The notes beneath the pieces are model-generated. The model ran no database searches. It worked only from the letters and a program-made list of their open reading frames with translations, and was not told the DNA's origin. A DNA stretch of 64,000 bases from Apostichopus japonicus (lineage: Eukaryota; Echinodermata; Holothuroidea; Aspidochirotida; Stichopodidae): assembly GCF_037975245.1 (NCBI RefSeq), contig NC_092564.1, forward strand, positions 17,130,984 to 17,194,983. The letters run 5' to 3'. A program made the position numbers and the translations under genes. Positions within the stretch are counted from its first letter, which is position 1. Every line of letters starts with the position of its first letter. Shown in pieces: positions 25,071 to 37,295 of the stretch.

Positions 25071-25318
25071 TATATATATATATATAAATGAAAATCGTAA
25101 TGAGTTGGAAAATCAAGAACAATGAAAAAACTTCTAGCCTCCACCGGGATTCGAACCCGGGCCTCCCGCTTTGTACGCGGACACCCTAACCAACTAGGCC
25201 ATGGACGCTGATTGTATGTCCAGAGGTTCGAAACCGGTAAGGAAGGTCGTAATTCCACTGTAGGCGTTTGTCACCTGTATCGAACAATACTAGTTCTGTT
25301 TTTGGTGACATATTTTGC
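25071..25318 (-). mobile_element. tRNA-derived SINE-like element, copy 1
   Basis: On the minus strand this starts with AGGCAAAATATGTCACC, contains a complete tRNA-like cloverleaf (25137-25208), and ends at a (TA)n tract at 25071-25086. The first ~130 bases match the + strand at 36736-36868, establishing it as a repeat family. The tRNA-like part lies in the middle, with about 110 bases before it and 50 after it. Confidence 0.75.
25137..25208 (-). tRNA. tRNA-like sequence within a SINE, apparent anticodon ACA
   Basis: The 72-base minus-strand sequence folds as a tRNA: a 7-bp acceptor stem with one mismatch (GCGTCCA with TGGAGGC), a 4-bp D stem, an anticodon stem TCCGC/GCGGG with loop GTACAAA, and a perfect T stem CCGGG/CCCGG around TTCGAAT. 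The A box (TGGCCTAGTTGG) and B box (GGTTCGAATCC) are intact. The loop puts ACA at the anticodon (cysteine codon UGU), which is unusual. G at position 32 and the repeat context argue for a SINE promoter rather than a working tRNA gene. Confidence 0.6.
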
Positions 25319-25410
25319 CTTGCTCTAGAGATCAAACATGATGCTAACCAACTCGAAAATCATTTGTGAATCCTAAAGCCGGATCTCGAAAGAGATACTT
25401 TGAACAGACT

Positions 25411-25517
<107 letters not shown>

Positions 25518-25539
25518 GTTAATATCTCAAACATCATAT

Positions 25540-28500
25540 ATACATTTATATTTATCTTTTTTCTTCAGAAAAAAACAAAAAAAAAACATATATCTTTAAA
25601 TACATAGTAGTATATAGTATTAGTAGTAAGTTAAGTCTCGTCTATTCAACATGCTCAGTGATTAACCTCTGCAACGTATCACGATCTTGCGCAAGGTTTA
25701 TTGCTTCCTCGAAATTGTTAAATTTAAATACATACATGGTTAAAATGTACATGTAACCAGACTCGTCTATGGATTACTTGTTTTTACATATATGTTACAT
25801 GTATAGTAATATACGTGCTATTTTCCGGGATACGGTTTAATGTTACACAAAAAATCTCCGGCAAACGGTTTACAGATGTCTTAAGTTACCAGTTTACTAA
25901 ACCGGTGTTGTTAAGTGGGCTTTTAGACCTAGGGAACCTAACTATTTCTCAAAAAAAAATTAAAAGTGATCTGGTGAAATACGCAACTAATGGTAATAAT
26001 GATTAATATTTGTTCTGACACAGTTTATCGTTTACACAACTCTTTTTCGTTATAGTGGTATATGGTAATTCGTTTGTGTGTTTGTGTATTTAGATATAGT
26101 CCGTAGATCCGTAGATAAGAATCAGAAGTCTCGACCAAATCTCCATTGACTAAAGTCTGTCGGTAACTGCATACGTCGCTGCATACATGTCTGTGTACAA
26201 AGCTGTGTAATAACGTTGTACTGTTTGTTCATACGTTGCTAATAGAATGGACGATATCATTATGAATCATTGGTATTAATTCTTTGCTTCCGTTGTTGAA
26301 GTTTTCCGTCATATTTCGCAATTGTCGATATTCAGTGCCACATAAAAACTTCAGGTTTGGATGTAGTAACATTGGGGAAATGACCAGGCGCCGTTTACGA
26401 AAATTAACTGTCACCTGACACAAAGTCTTGGGGACCAGGGAGTAAAAATAGCCCGGCGCCTGCTTAATGTACGGCCTGTAGGTGTATACCACATTGCCAG
26501 TACCACATTGAGCCTGTTGTCTTTGGTAGAGATCAATCTGTATGCTGAATGCAAGAAAAGTTTCCATCTCGGTCATCAGCTGCCAATGTGAATATTGTTT
26601 GTCATATCTCAACGCTTTTTGCTGTACTACTTAGACTGAAGTATGTTGTTCATCCTGGCTATATCTCTGCAGCCTAGTGTGTCATATTCATATAAGGTTA
26701 TTCATGTAGCATCATTTTTGGATGTGTATGTGTTGCTTGAATGTTGAAGAGCATGAATAGAAGTACATTTAGTGCAAAAATTGGGTCAATTGAGGCAATT
26801 TTAGACCCCTTTAGGCCTCCCAGGAGCAGCGTACGAAAATTGTTTACAACTGAGTAAAGAGGTTTGTTTACAAGTGACGAAAGCTTCAGGCGCTCATAGG
26901 AAAACACTCTTCACGGTCATGATAAGGAAGATTGATGGTGCCATGAAAGGCCAACTTGCAGCTCTCCAGTGATGGGGTAGTATTAAGCTAGTAGGATCTG
27001 CTATCTAGACTTAAAGAACCGATACGTTGACGATGTAGAGTGTAAGTCAACGGGGAATTTAATAGGTGTACGCGACCATCACCCAGCTATCATAATATGG
27101 TGGGTAGGACATGCCAGTTAATAAGCTCAAGCGATGAATTTAATGTTTAAAGTCAATGGAACTATTAATGGTGGTGTGTCACCTGTAGATAATAACCTTA
27201 TAATGTTCGTGACGTTTCAGGTACCATGTCACACTTATTATGCAGCAATGTACACCCGCCGCTCGAAAGGTTAACCATTGTCGAAATAAAATGACCTAAA
27301 TTGCCAAACAGTAGTGATTTGTTTTTGGACATATTTTCATCTGTTATCATTGCCCTTTCTGCCTTTATTTAAGACAGCATGTATCAAAGTACCGGTGGTG
27401 TCAAATTAAGCAGGATTGAAGGTAATTTAAAGCTGTTTAGATATCTCGTGGTTAAATGGGGATATTACTACTCCGAGCGAGCAGACGAAAGGTTGGAGTT
27501 CATTGTGCTGAAACTTGCTCCCGCCTCTGCTAGCTCATAATCTAAAACGGCCGTCATGATAGGTCAGGCCATCAGCTAAGTAATGGGTATAGATATGATA
27601 GTTGCGAAGCTTCTATCTATGCTTTAGGGGGCTTGGAGAGTGACGAATCTATAGTGTCTATAAGTCAACAACATGGAACGAATTTGGTACGACACCTTTC
27701 ATTGATCGTGGTTGTATCTTCAAAAAAAAGTTATGACTTAAAAGTTGAAGAGCGCCATCACATTTGATTGTGCGGTGTTTTTTTTCGTTGTCGACTAAAA
27801 ATGGTGTGATGTGCAGACTATCTAGTTCATCTTCTGCAGCTAGCCATCCGCCCATAATAAGAAGAATTTTCAATTGGTTTAATCAAGGAGGTATCTTGTA
27901 GATTTGTTGCTCGTGTTTTTTGCGAATATCTACAACCTTTCTGTGACCAGACCTGTTGCAAAGTCTACAGCGAGGAATAAAAATGATTGTATTAAATAGT
28001 TTAGATATCAGGGTGGAAATATACACAGTGTATATTGGAGAGGCCGCTGCTTGATGAATATATTTATTGTTTTTCAAGTATTTTTGAAAGCTAGATGATT
28101 TTTTTTGTCATCAATCGACTTAGCGAATTTGAGACAAGTTTGCTATCCCGTTGACTGTGGAACGCCCTTACTCACTATATACGGCACAATCTTTTCAAGA
28201 GTGTTCGCTCTAATACAAACAGACTCGGTTGAAATCTAACGCTTAATTATGATTTAATGTAGTAATATTGGTAATTGATTTGGAAAGCCAGCAGTTTTGT
28301 GGACTGAAACGAATGGTTGCACTTATTTCTCCAAGGAACAATATTTCTGATACTGTTAAATCTTTATTCAACATTGATATGAAAAACGGTTGGTCGTCTC
28401 TTCTGTTAAAGTTTTGGAATATTCGGAGAATTTATTTCCAGAAACTCATTCCGGTAAGTTACCTCTATGTTTTGGTCAATTCATTGATTTATTTGATAAA

Positions 28501-28919
28501 AAGCATCGCTTATTTTCATTTTTTCGGGGTGTTTCTTAAAATGATATCATTTTCAGGATCATGCAAGCCATGTAAACCATTTTCGTTTTCTCGATACGGC
28601 AGAGATATTTAGTCGGTGGGTAGTTTTTTATATTATAATCTTCAACACAAGTAAACTGAGGTATAAAGCTATTCGGCTTGCGTAAATTTGGTGACGTAGT
28701 AAACACAGGCAACGTGGTTAAATTATTAGAGTGTTTAAATTGATTAGGTGTCATATAATTGGTGGATCAGTTGTCCTAACTAGGCGTACAACTTACTGTC
28801 TAATTGCTTCAAGTTTAGCAAGGTAACCATACTTGCATTATCACTGGATATGAATACAAATGTTATTAAAACTAAGCTTCAGTAATTTAAACCCCGGTTT
28901 AAAACAACAACAAAACAGT
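25540..28919. other. gene-free stretch
   Basis: No recognised gene. It contains one minus-strand reading frame without low complexity (26229-26630, listed separately) and a + strand frame at 28268-28612 with a GTAAGT donor-like site at 28454, whose product resembles nothing I know. Confidence 0.4.
26229..26630 (-). other. unassigned open reading frame of ~133 codons
   Basis: Unlike most frames in this desert it is not repeat-driven and has mixed composition. It begins right after a TAA, and a possible acceptor (TAGTACAG) lies at its start, so it could be a terminal exon. It contains cysteines, an NMT and an NGS sequon, but no family was recognised. Chance or a decayed transposon fragment is more likely than a gene. 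Confidence 0.15.
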
Positions 28920-29230
28920 GCAGTCCCGTTCCGTTTGCCTCATTCCCGGAAATAGTAGGCGTATTACCTATCCCTTACCCCTAACCCCTCACGAACAACC
29001 ACAGCGTGTGAACTGTAACTTCTGACATGGTAAACTACACCTTTGGAATGTACTATTGAAATTTACAAGTCCACCTATAACCTGTATTTAAATACCAGAC
29101 AACACTTCCCATCCTTGCCTCATCCCACAATGTAGTAAACCTATTAACCACCCCTTACCCCTTACCCTTACCCCTTACGCCTTACCCAACCACCCAAACA
29201 ACCACTCTTTGTAAACACGTACATTATGAG
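28920..29230. repeat. diverged tandem duplication with telomere-like CCCTTA tracts
   Basis: Two units share TTGCCTCAT, then a segment ending in GTATTACC or CTATTAACC, then runs of CCCTTACC, then AACAACCAC. The second unit (about 29100-29230) has the longer CCCTTA-type run (29156-29208). Confidence 0.6.
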
Positions 29231-29628
29231 TGCGATTATACGGTATTCGGTATTAACTGTAGAAATGCCACCTATATATTAAATGATAGAACCATAACCG
29301 ATCACTAAATTTGACGTATATTTCATGTAATCTACACTAACAAGCTTCATATATATTCCTTGGCTGGCTCTATGATCAACTTTAAATTGGCCACAACAAG
29401 AAACTAACTTCAATAGGTTACTTACATCTCGTATTCAATGTATTCACAAGCGTCAGTTCCAGGAATTTCATTCTTGATAGTTTCTTATCTCATTTTACAC
29501 TCAAGTGGTTTTATGCGCATTTCTTTGGCCAAACAACTCGTTCTAAACAGCGTTTGCATTTTCCTGTATAACAATTTGAAATAAATGCCCTAAAATCACG
29601 TACTTACATCACGTACTATGCTGTTAAA

Positions 29629-30510
29629 AATAGCACAGAAAAGAATAGCACAGAATAGAATAATACAGCATAGAATAGCACAGAAAAGAATAGCACAGAA
29701 AATAATTGCACAGTAAAGAATAGCACAGCATATAGTAGAACAGCATAGAATAGCATAGAATAGAATAGCACAGCATAGAATAGCACAGAATAGAATAGCA
29801 TAGCATAAGATAGCACAGCATAGAATAGCACAGAATAGAATAGCATAGCATAAGATAGCACAGCATAGAATAGCACAGAATAGAATAGCACAGTATATAA
29901 TAGCACAGAATAGTATAGCACAGAATAGAATAACACAGAATAGAATAGCACAGCGTAGAATAGAATAGAATAACATAGAATAGCATAGCATAGCATAGCA
30001 TTGAATAGCACAGAATAGAATAGCACGGTATATAATAGCACAGAATAGCATAGCACAGAATAGAATAGCACAGAATAGAATAACACAGAATAGAATAGCA
30101 CAGCGTAGAATAGAATAGCATAGCATAGAATAGCATACCATAGCATTGAATAGCACAGCATATAATAGCACATAATAGAATAGCACAGCATACAATAGCA
30201 CAGAATAGAATAGCACAGAATAGAATAGCACAGAATAGAAAGAATAGCATAGAATAACACAGCATATAATAGCACAGAATAGAATAGCACAGCTCATAAT
30301 AGCACAGAATAGAATAGCACAGAATAGAATAGCACAGCTCATAATAGCACAGAATAGAATAGCACAGAATAGAAAAGCACAGAATAGAATAGCATAGCAT
30401 AGCATAGCATTGAATAGAAACGCATAACATAGAATAGCATATCATAGAATAGCACAGCATAGAATAGCACATAATAACATAGAATAGCATAGAATATAAA
30501 AGCATAGAAT
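29629..30510. repeat. ~880-bp pentanucleotide-based satellite (AATAG/CACAG)
   Basis: The array consists of AATAG and CACAG pentamers in varying order. Because 5 is prime to 3 and the minus strand lacks stop triplets in this motif, all three minus-strand frames stay open for 220-290 codons and encode leucine/cysteine/tyrosine-rich repeats. These frames are artefacts, not genes. Confidence 0.95.
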
Positions 30511-31650
30511 TGGAAACTGATTCAATTCTGTGACAGGATGTAATTTTATGTTGGTAATGTGTGATCCAGTGACGTCATCACAACAGTGATGTATATATGT
30601 TCCCAAAACGACATTTGCAAAAAAATTGAACAAACAACCTATCCTAACTGAACCTATTACAGGTTTAATATTGGAACAACAAGCTTTTGTTACTAATTAG
30701 CTTATACAAATGACGTATACATTGAATTCAATGGACCCATGCTTTAAACCTCTCAAATCTACATCGCTATACCAATAAGATGAAGGATGTAGGCCTAGAT
30801 ATATTAGGAGACACTTCATAAGCAAATCCACGCCGTCCCCCTTGGGCAGATAATATATGCCACGTTGTAAACAACTTCTCTCTTCATTTTTCTTCTTCTG
30901 TTTTTTGTCTCAAATATTTTCTCCAATGAGTACATTGAATTTCTTTTCAGCACCCGGCACGCAAATAACCTCTTCTATATTATGTGTGATTACATGTTTC
31001 TACTGGAATAGTTTGCTGTAGGGTCGGATAATATACTGCACGAAAGTTATATAGAAACGGAAGCCTATGAAACAATATTGATTTCACAGTCAATATTTCA
31101 TTCTATTAAGCTTTAAGTGTTAATGGGGGAAAACACGCACACACTGCAGATACATGAACTGTAATCAATGTGGCAGTGTGCACTTTTGTTTTAGGGATGT
31201 ATTTCATACATTGCTGCGAACAAAGTTGATATGACCAAAGTTTTCTTAAACATTCCAGTTGTTTTTGTGGTAAAAGCATATAAATATCTACATATGGATC
31301 GGATAGGACCACGTATTTCTCAGGTAAGTGTGAAATATCCTTCTCAATGCTTACAACGGCTTGCAATCATCTATTTAGTGTAAAAGCTAATTGTGGCTAT
31401 AACCTGAACGTTTATGTCTCGGTCAAATGTATCCTGCAACTTATGGACAATGCTTTTCCTATTAACCTATTGACTGTAGCACAAGTCATGAAAGATAAGG
31501 TATAATGTTGCAAACAAGAATGACAACATTGTCAAATGTTAGCCTGTCGACGAGCACATGCATGATTTGGTTGTCGGTAATGTTGCAACTAACATAATGT
31601 TCGTTGTGTGTGTTATCAACATATGGGTTTCTATATACTATATCACATGT
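30511..31650. other. gene-free stretch
   Basis: AT-rich unique-looking sequence; no coding or RNA feature recognised. Confidence 0.5.
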
Positions 31651-31651
31651 G

Positions 31652-32013
31652 CAGAAGGCTCTATGAAGTAATGTTGTGACTTACAGAATTGGCTTTTTAC
31701 ATGTTAGACTATTGACTTGTGCACATATATAGGAACAACATGTGCATGGTAATGTTACAGTCTGAACATTACCGAGGCTTCGGGGTATTTTAGGCTATCG
31801 TTATAAGCAGAAAGCTTCGGGAATGTTTCCATGTAAAGTGATTTTGTTGACGAAAGTTGCATTTCAAATGGTATTCACAGATTTATAACTCAACACAAAT
31901 GCTGTTTAGTTTTAAGGTCATAGTTTGCTACGATTCCGATGTTGCTTTAGAAGGCTCCGTGTATGGTAATGTTGCAACTTACAGAATTGGCCTTGTGCAT
32001 GTTCGACTAAAGA
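31652..32013. repeat. pair of ~62-bp direct repeats ~296 bp apart
   Basis: AGAAGGCTC...TAATGTTG...ACTTACAGAATTGGC at 31654-31715 recurs at about 31950-32013 with scattered differences. A shorter GGTAATGTTAC version lies between them. This looks like an old, degenerating tandem array. Confidence 0.7.
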
Positions 32014-32071
32014 GGAAAAGATTAGATCGTCAAACATCTATAATAGATTGAACATAACTGAACCTCCAAGT

Positions 32072-32256
<185 letters not shown>

Positions 32257-32403
32257 TATATTAACAGTACACATATTTACACAATATAACCACAACCACC
32301 GTTCCACACAACAGTATGCAACCAGTATATTAAGTTAATCATGCGAATTTCCGGTAACAAATTCATGGTCTGTTTGATTTGATTACGCCGTTGCAGTTGT
32401 TAC

Positions 32404-34620
32404 ATGTTACCTGGTATATACATATCGTACAAATCAATATTGTCAGTGTGTGTATGGAATGAGCTAACTGTATATGCATGTATGGCAGAGGTTTCTATGT
32501 TAGCTCAGGTGTGGGACAGGGGCGAAATCAACCAAGTAATATCGCTTTGGAAATTAAAACAAAATTACCCATTCCCCTTCAAAACAATACCAAAATCGGA
32601 AAGGAAAGTTAACTCAAGCTCAAACTTAATTGACAGTCTCTGTGTAATATTGATGCTTTCTGTATACGGGTTATTAAGAAGGCCTGGTTCTCAGGCTCGT
32701 TTTGCTAAATTTCAGTCCATAAATTACAGAGGCCTTTTTTTTCTTCAGAAATGTAGGACAGGTTTAAAGCATCCGATATCAAAAAACTTGGACCTCAACC
32801 AAAAATTTCGGGTGAAATAAAGCAAACTCGATGTACCCGTTTCTAGCTCGTTAAAGTTAAGCCGACGAGTGGAAACTTGCTCAAACGAGTTATGTTCCTT
32901 TATATGTTGCATTGTTGAATGTTAGACAGAAATATATATGAAGTAGGTTTCATGCTTTTGGTTTTCAACTTGCATAACAGGTTTCATGCTCTTTTTATAA
33001 TATCTATACGTCTAATTAAAAAGCGAGAGGTGAAGAGAGATAGGGAGAGAAGTAGGTGGAGTTATTGTTGGAGAGAGAGAGAGAAATATAAACGTTGATC
33101 AAACTGTTTGTGTGTTATTCATATAACTTAAGACAAAATATAGACAGTAATCCTATTATTAACTTTTTTAATATGACCACAAAAAAACTTTAAAATCAGG
33201 AAACCAACAGCAGCATCAGGTACGTATAGCCAACAATTCTGAGTTGGATTCCTTCTTCTCTGTGTGTGCGTCTGAAAGACAATTAGAAATGACAAACCCA
33301 TGATGCCTCCCATGAGGAATTAATAACACACCAAAACGTCGAAAAGTCACTTTATCCTCAATTAGATTCAGGCACGGGTTCAGTGCTGTACACCCCCCCC
33401 CCCCCACACGTCCCCTCCTTCACAATCCCTTTCAACTCCACACAAACATTTAAAAAATTTGTTTACCACAACCGTGAATTTAGGCCTTATATAGATCTAA
33501 TTTGCAGTCTAAATGTACCTCAGAATACACCAGGTGACGTCTCATATTTCTTTATTGTTTTCTGGGACGGGGTGGGGGTGGGATTTCTCCTAGAATCCCC
33601 TACATTGGATCGGTTACAATGACAACACGGCCGACCCATCCTTAATTAACTCCTGAACACTCCCATCCCCCACTGGTTGATAACTGTGGGATCATCTCAG
33701 TGGAGGCATTACAAATTTCAACAGTCAGAATGATGGACTGATCCGAGTCGGCGGGAAACGGTGTTAGATTACATTTGTTTTTCTTGTTCGGTATTTCATG
33801 CATTCATTTATCTGTCTATACTCGATTTGACGAGAAAGAAATTATAGAGATGTTTTGACTTGTCCGCCAACTACCCCTCGTTAGATTAATGGGCACTACA
33901 GCTTGTGAGTTGTAGTTCGATAGAAGCATCACGTCATCAACGATTAGGCTATACTATATACATGCATCAATGAACGTGCTCTATTCGCAGTATGGCACAA
34001 AGAGGAGCCATACCCCCATACCCGGGGTTTGATATGGGAGGAGGCGGGGGAGGTGGGCATCCTTTAAATAAAAGTGTATTCTCATTTTCAAAATATACTG
34101 AACAGCTTTAGTGGATATGAATAGTAGAGGAGGATGATTGGTGACCTAATTGTCTCTCACGCCAGCCTTGGCTTTTCGACACCTCTGCAGGCAGTACACC
34201 AGCACTAGTACAAGTTACAGGTGGATTAGAAACGGCCCCAGTAGGTTTACAAGTGCATCACTAGGATATCGCAATGAACTTGATGGGCCCTATATCATTG
34301 TAGATAAACCGAGCTCGTTCCCCCTTCACCCTCCCTCTCCCCTCCCCTACCCGACAGCTGAAAACAATGGCCTTTATATTGATTTGATTTGGCCGCTACC
34401 AAAGAGATTACTGTTAGCATTTTTTTATACTGTAAACAAAAAAAACAAACAAAATTGTTCTCTGTATGAAGTCAATTTATTACCTACGCAGCAGTATGAC
34501 TGATATATCAACTCTACGATGAAAGCACACTGCGGTCGATACGTTGTCATTATCTTCCTTGTTATACAAGGTCAATAATCTAATATACTTGCAGTGAACT
34601 TTCATATCAGCTGGTGTATA
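32404..34620. other. gene-free stretch
   Basis: A 138-codon + strand frame at 32404-32820 shows no recognisable domain. A (GA)n tract lies at 33071-33084 and a C-run at 33392-33405. No gene is supported. Confidence 0.4.
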
Positions 34621-34626
34621 TAGGCC

Positions 34627-34643
34627 TATATATATATATATAA

Positions 34644-34722
<79 letters not shown>
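34627..34722. repeat. (TA)n microsatellite
   Basis: About 46 TA units with AAATA interruptions near its left end, preceded by TATAGGCCTATATA. Confidence 0.97.
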
Positions 34723-34725
<3 letters not shown>

Positions 34726-35648
34726 AAATATACATATACAAACGCTAGCCTGTAGTCTAATGTCATTGACCGCGATGTCTCAGTTGATTTGAATTGATGA
34801 ATGCAAAACTCTACGAATCGACGGCACTTTTTAGTTAAACGCGGATGGAGCTTTGGTAATGAGTTGTATACATGACGAGTGGCAATAATGATGTTACATC
34901 TCCAGCTGAATCTCAAGGATATATTTGTTACGCTTCATGAAGCGGTAATATGAGGGATGTTATAGCGGTAGGCATACGGTCCAACGGTCTTTATCATACT
35001 TCTACTGTTCTACGAAGAGACAAGAAGCTTACACTATATCTACTTGTTGAAACGATTTGCAAAAACAGAAAGAGGCTGAAAAAAAGAAATTAAGAAAAAC
35101 AAAACAATAAACACCTTAGGCTATATTATTTTGAATGTCTTCTTTTAATGGTATTCGTATTGCGTGAACGCTGTTAAGTTTCCTTAACATTAAACTCAAC
35201 TATACATATAGGCGTATAGTGTGTGTTTTCTATATAGTGACTGGCACGGTCATTTATTTCTGCTTACGTATTTACATGTGAGTTTTATCGTATATGGGCT
35301 CGGGGATACACTTCTTTCCTTTTTCTCACAGAAGTACACCTAATAAGAATCTACACTACTGGATGTCATTAGCAAATGTCGCTTTGAGTGCCTCGATATG
35401 CAAATTAGGCTGCAGTACCTTCAGGGATAGGTAGTATACACCACAGCAGAAGTAATTGCGCTGACTGACAGTTTTAAAATATTCGTCAACAACGTTCCTA
35501 ATACAAAGTCATCTAGTATGCTCTTCTTAAGGCTAAGAAATAAAACCTTTCTGGGTAGATACAACTACGAGGCTTTACCTGATATGTTTCATTAAAGGTC
35601 CTGCATGGGGAAAAAACTGGCGAAACAAGCTGAAAGAGAACCACATCT
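34723..35648. other. gene-free stretch
   Basis: Unique-looking AT-rich sequence; no coding or RNA feature recognised. Confidence 0.45.
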
Positions 35649-35714
35649 ATATATATATATATATAAATATTTATATATATATGTATGTATATATATATAC
35701 ATATTTATATATTT

Positions 35715-35747
<33 letters not shown>

Positions 35748-35802
35748 GTATATATATATTTATATATATGTATATATATTTATATATATATATATATATA
35801 TG

Positions 35803-35873
<71 letters not shown>
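35649..35873. repeat. (TA)n/(TATG)n compound microsatellite
   Basis: About 225 bases of TA runs broken by GTATG and TTTATA segments. Reading frames through it are artefacts. A C-rich tract with irregular CCCTA repeats follows at about 35938-36055. Confidence 0.95.
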
Positions 35874-35875
<2 letters not shown>

Positions 35876-36677
35876 TTGGGCGTTCTGTTTCAGAACAATA
35901 CATCTGCTTCAGGTGATCAACTATACTGCATATGGCCCTAGCCCTACGCCGCCTCATATACCCTATACCCTACCTATACTGCGTACCTTACCCTATCCCG
36001 CACCCAACCCCTATCTCATACCCGCCTTCTATCCCTCATCCCTATTCCCCCGACCTAGTAACGTATAGGCCTATACATAGTTAAAAATTTGTAAACAGTG
36101 CTGTGGCTCTACGCAATTTAGCAGCCTTCAGCTTCTTCTGTTTTGAAAATCCTAAATTTTGAAAGAAGAAAAAAGTAACTGCATATTTCTGTTATTGAAA
36201 TTGCAGGAAAAATTCCTTTTGGATACAATCATATTGTGTAAACTATTAGAATGGTTCATGTAGCTGCATTATTGTAACTATTTATATATGCCTACTTTAA
36301 TCTATATTAAGCCTATATGTTTACCATGACCGCGTATAAATCTTGATATTAATGACGTCATGCTACATGCGCAAATGCCATATTTAAAACCGAATGAATA
36401 TTATCAGTATTTCCAATACAACAGTAGTAAAATATGTAAATTTTATCCCATTTATAACAGTATTGGATGACTTTAATGGTGCGAAAATATGCATTAAACT
36501 ATTACGGTGTTTCACAATGATCCCCAGATGGTATATGACATTAAAATGTATGCTGGTACCATTGGAGATATATATAGTAAGGTATAGATCGCAGCTGGTT
36601 GGAAGTAAAATATTCGGACACTGTATATTTTAGACTTTTCATGTTTATCTTATGAAATGCTCATTGGCGTATAGGTT

Positions 36678-36678
<1 letters not shown>
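35874..36678. other. gene-free stretch
   Basis: Contains the C-rich CCCTA-like segment at 35938-36055; otherwise AT-rich with no recognised gene. Confidence 0.45.

Positions 36679-36735
<57 letters not shown>
36679..36735. repeat. (TA)n microsatellite
   Basis: TA units with one TTTATA break, directly followed by SINE-like copy 2. Confidence 0.95.
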
Positions 36736-36738
<3 letters not shown>

Positions 36739-36868
36739 CAAATGTGTCACCAAAACAAGAACTAGTATTGTTCGATACAGGTGACAAACGTCTACAGTGG
36801 ATATATGACCTTCCTTAACGATTTCGAACATATGGACATACAATCAGCGTCCATAGCCTATAGTGGAT
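36736..36868 (+). mobile_element. SINE-like element, copy 2 (truncated)
   Basis: AGGCAAATGTGTCACC, GAACTAGTATTGTTCGATAC, AGGTGACAAACG, ACATACAATCAGCGTCCAT and the start of the tRNA-like A-box region match the minus strand of 25071-25318 with few changes. The similarity stops just inside the tRNA-like part, so this copy is truncated or broken. Confidence 0.75.
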
Positions 36869-37226
36869 AGTAGTTTTGGTTAGTGGTTTGCTTACGTATT
36901 TATTTATTTACTTATATTTTTTAAATATATTTATATGCAAGTATATTCTCGACGAATGTCAATAAGTCAATCTTCTAGCAGTGAATATTCTCAACAGACA
37001 CAATTTCAGGGAAATTACCTCCGAGGTAGCTCATTTTGTAGCTTTCTCCCTCACAATTTTCCTGATTTATATAGAAAGAAAATGGTAAGGGAATGGTTAG
37101 AAATTTCTCACTTTGATATGCTTGAGGCTATGCATAACCTTTCCGTCATAAGTTCACCTTACATTAACCTTAACAACCCTATCAGACAGATATGACTGAA
37201 TTGTGTACCATATACAAATACATTTC

Positions 37227-37295
37227 TATATATATATATAACTATATATATATATATATATTTATGTTATATATATGTTATATATATATATATCT
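37227..37295. repeat. (TA)n microsatellite, interrupted
   Basis: TA runs interrupted by ACTATA and TTATGTTATA segments. Confidence 0.9.

Noticed and set aside
25137-25208. Functional cysteine tRNA gene with ACA anticodon
   Set aside because: The sequence lies inside a dispersed repeat with a second broken copy, and G at position 32 is atypical; a SINE is the better explanation.
28268-28612. Frame with a GTAAGT donor-like site at 28454
   Set aside because: The product is not recognisable, and a single donor-like site is common by chance.
29596-30505. Three long minus-strand frames, Leu/Cys/Tyr-rich
   Set aside because: They are produced by a stop-free pentamer satellite; all three frames are open equally, so none shows coding selection.
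32404-32820. 138-codon + strand frame
   Set aside because: No domain, no splice context, and a chance frame of this size is plausible across 64 kb in six frames.
34150-34503. 117-codon + strand frame resembling a basic N-terminus
   Set aside because: Low-complexity Ser/Thr and Pro segments and no recognisable continuation.
35605-35957. Tyr/Ile-repeat frames in (TA)n tracts here and at 24390, 32038, 34626, 46092 and 49442
   Set aside because: These are simple-repeat artefacts.
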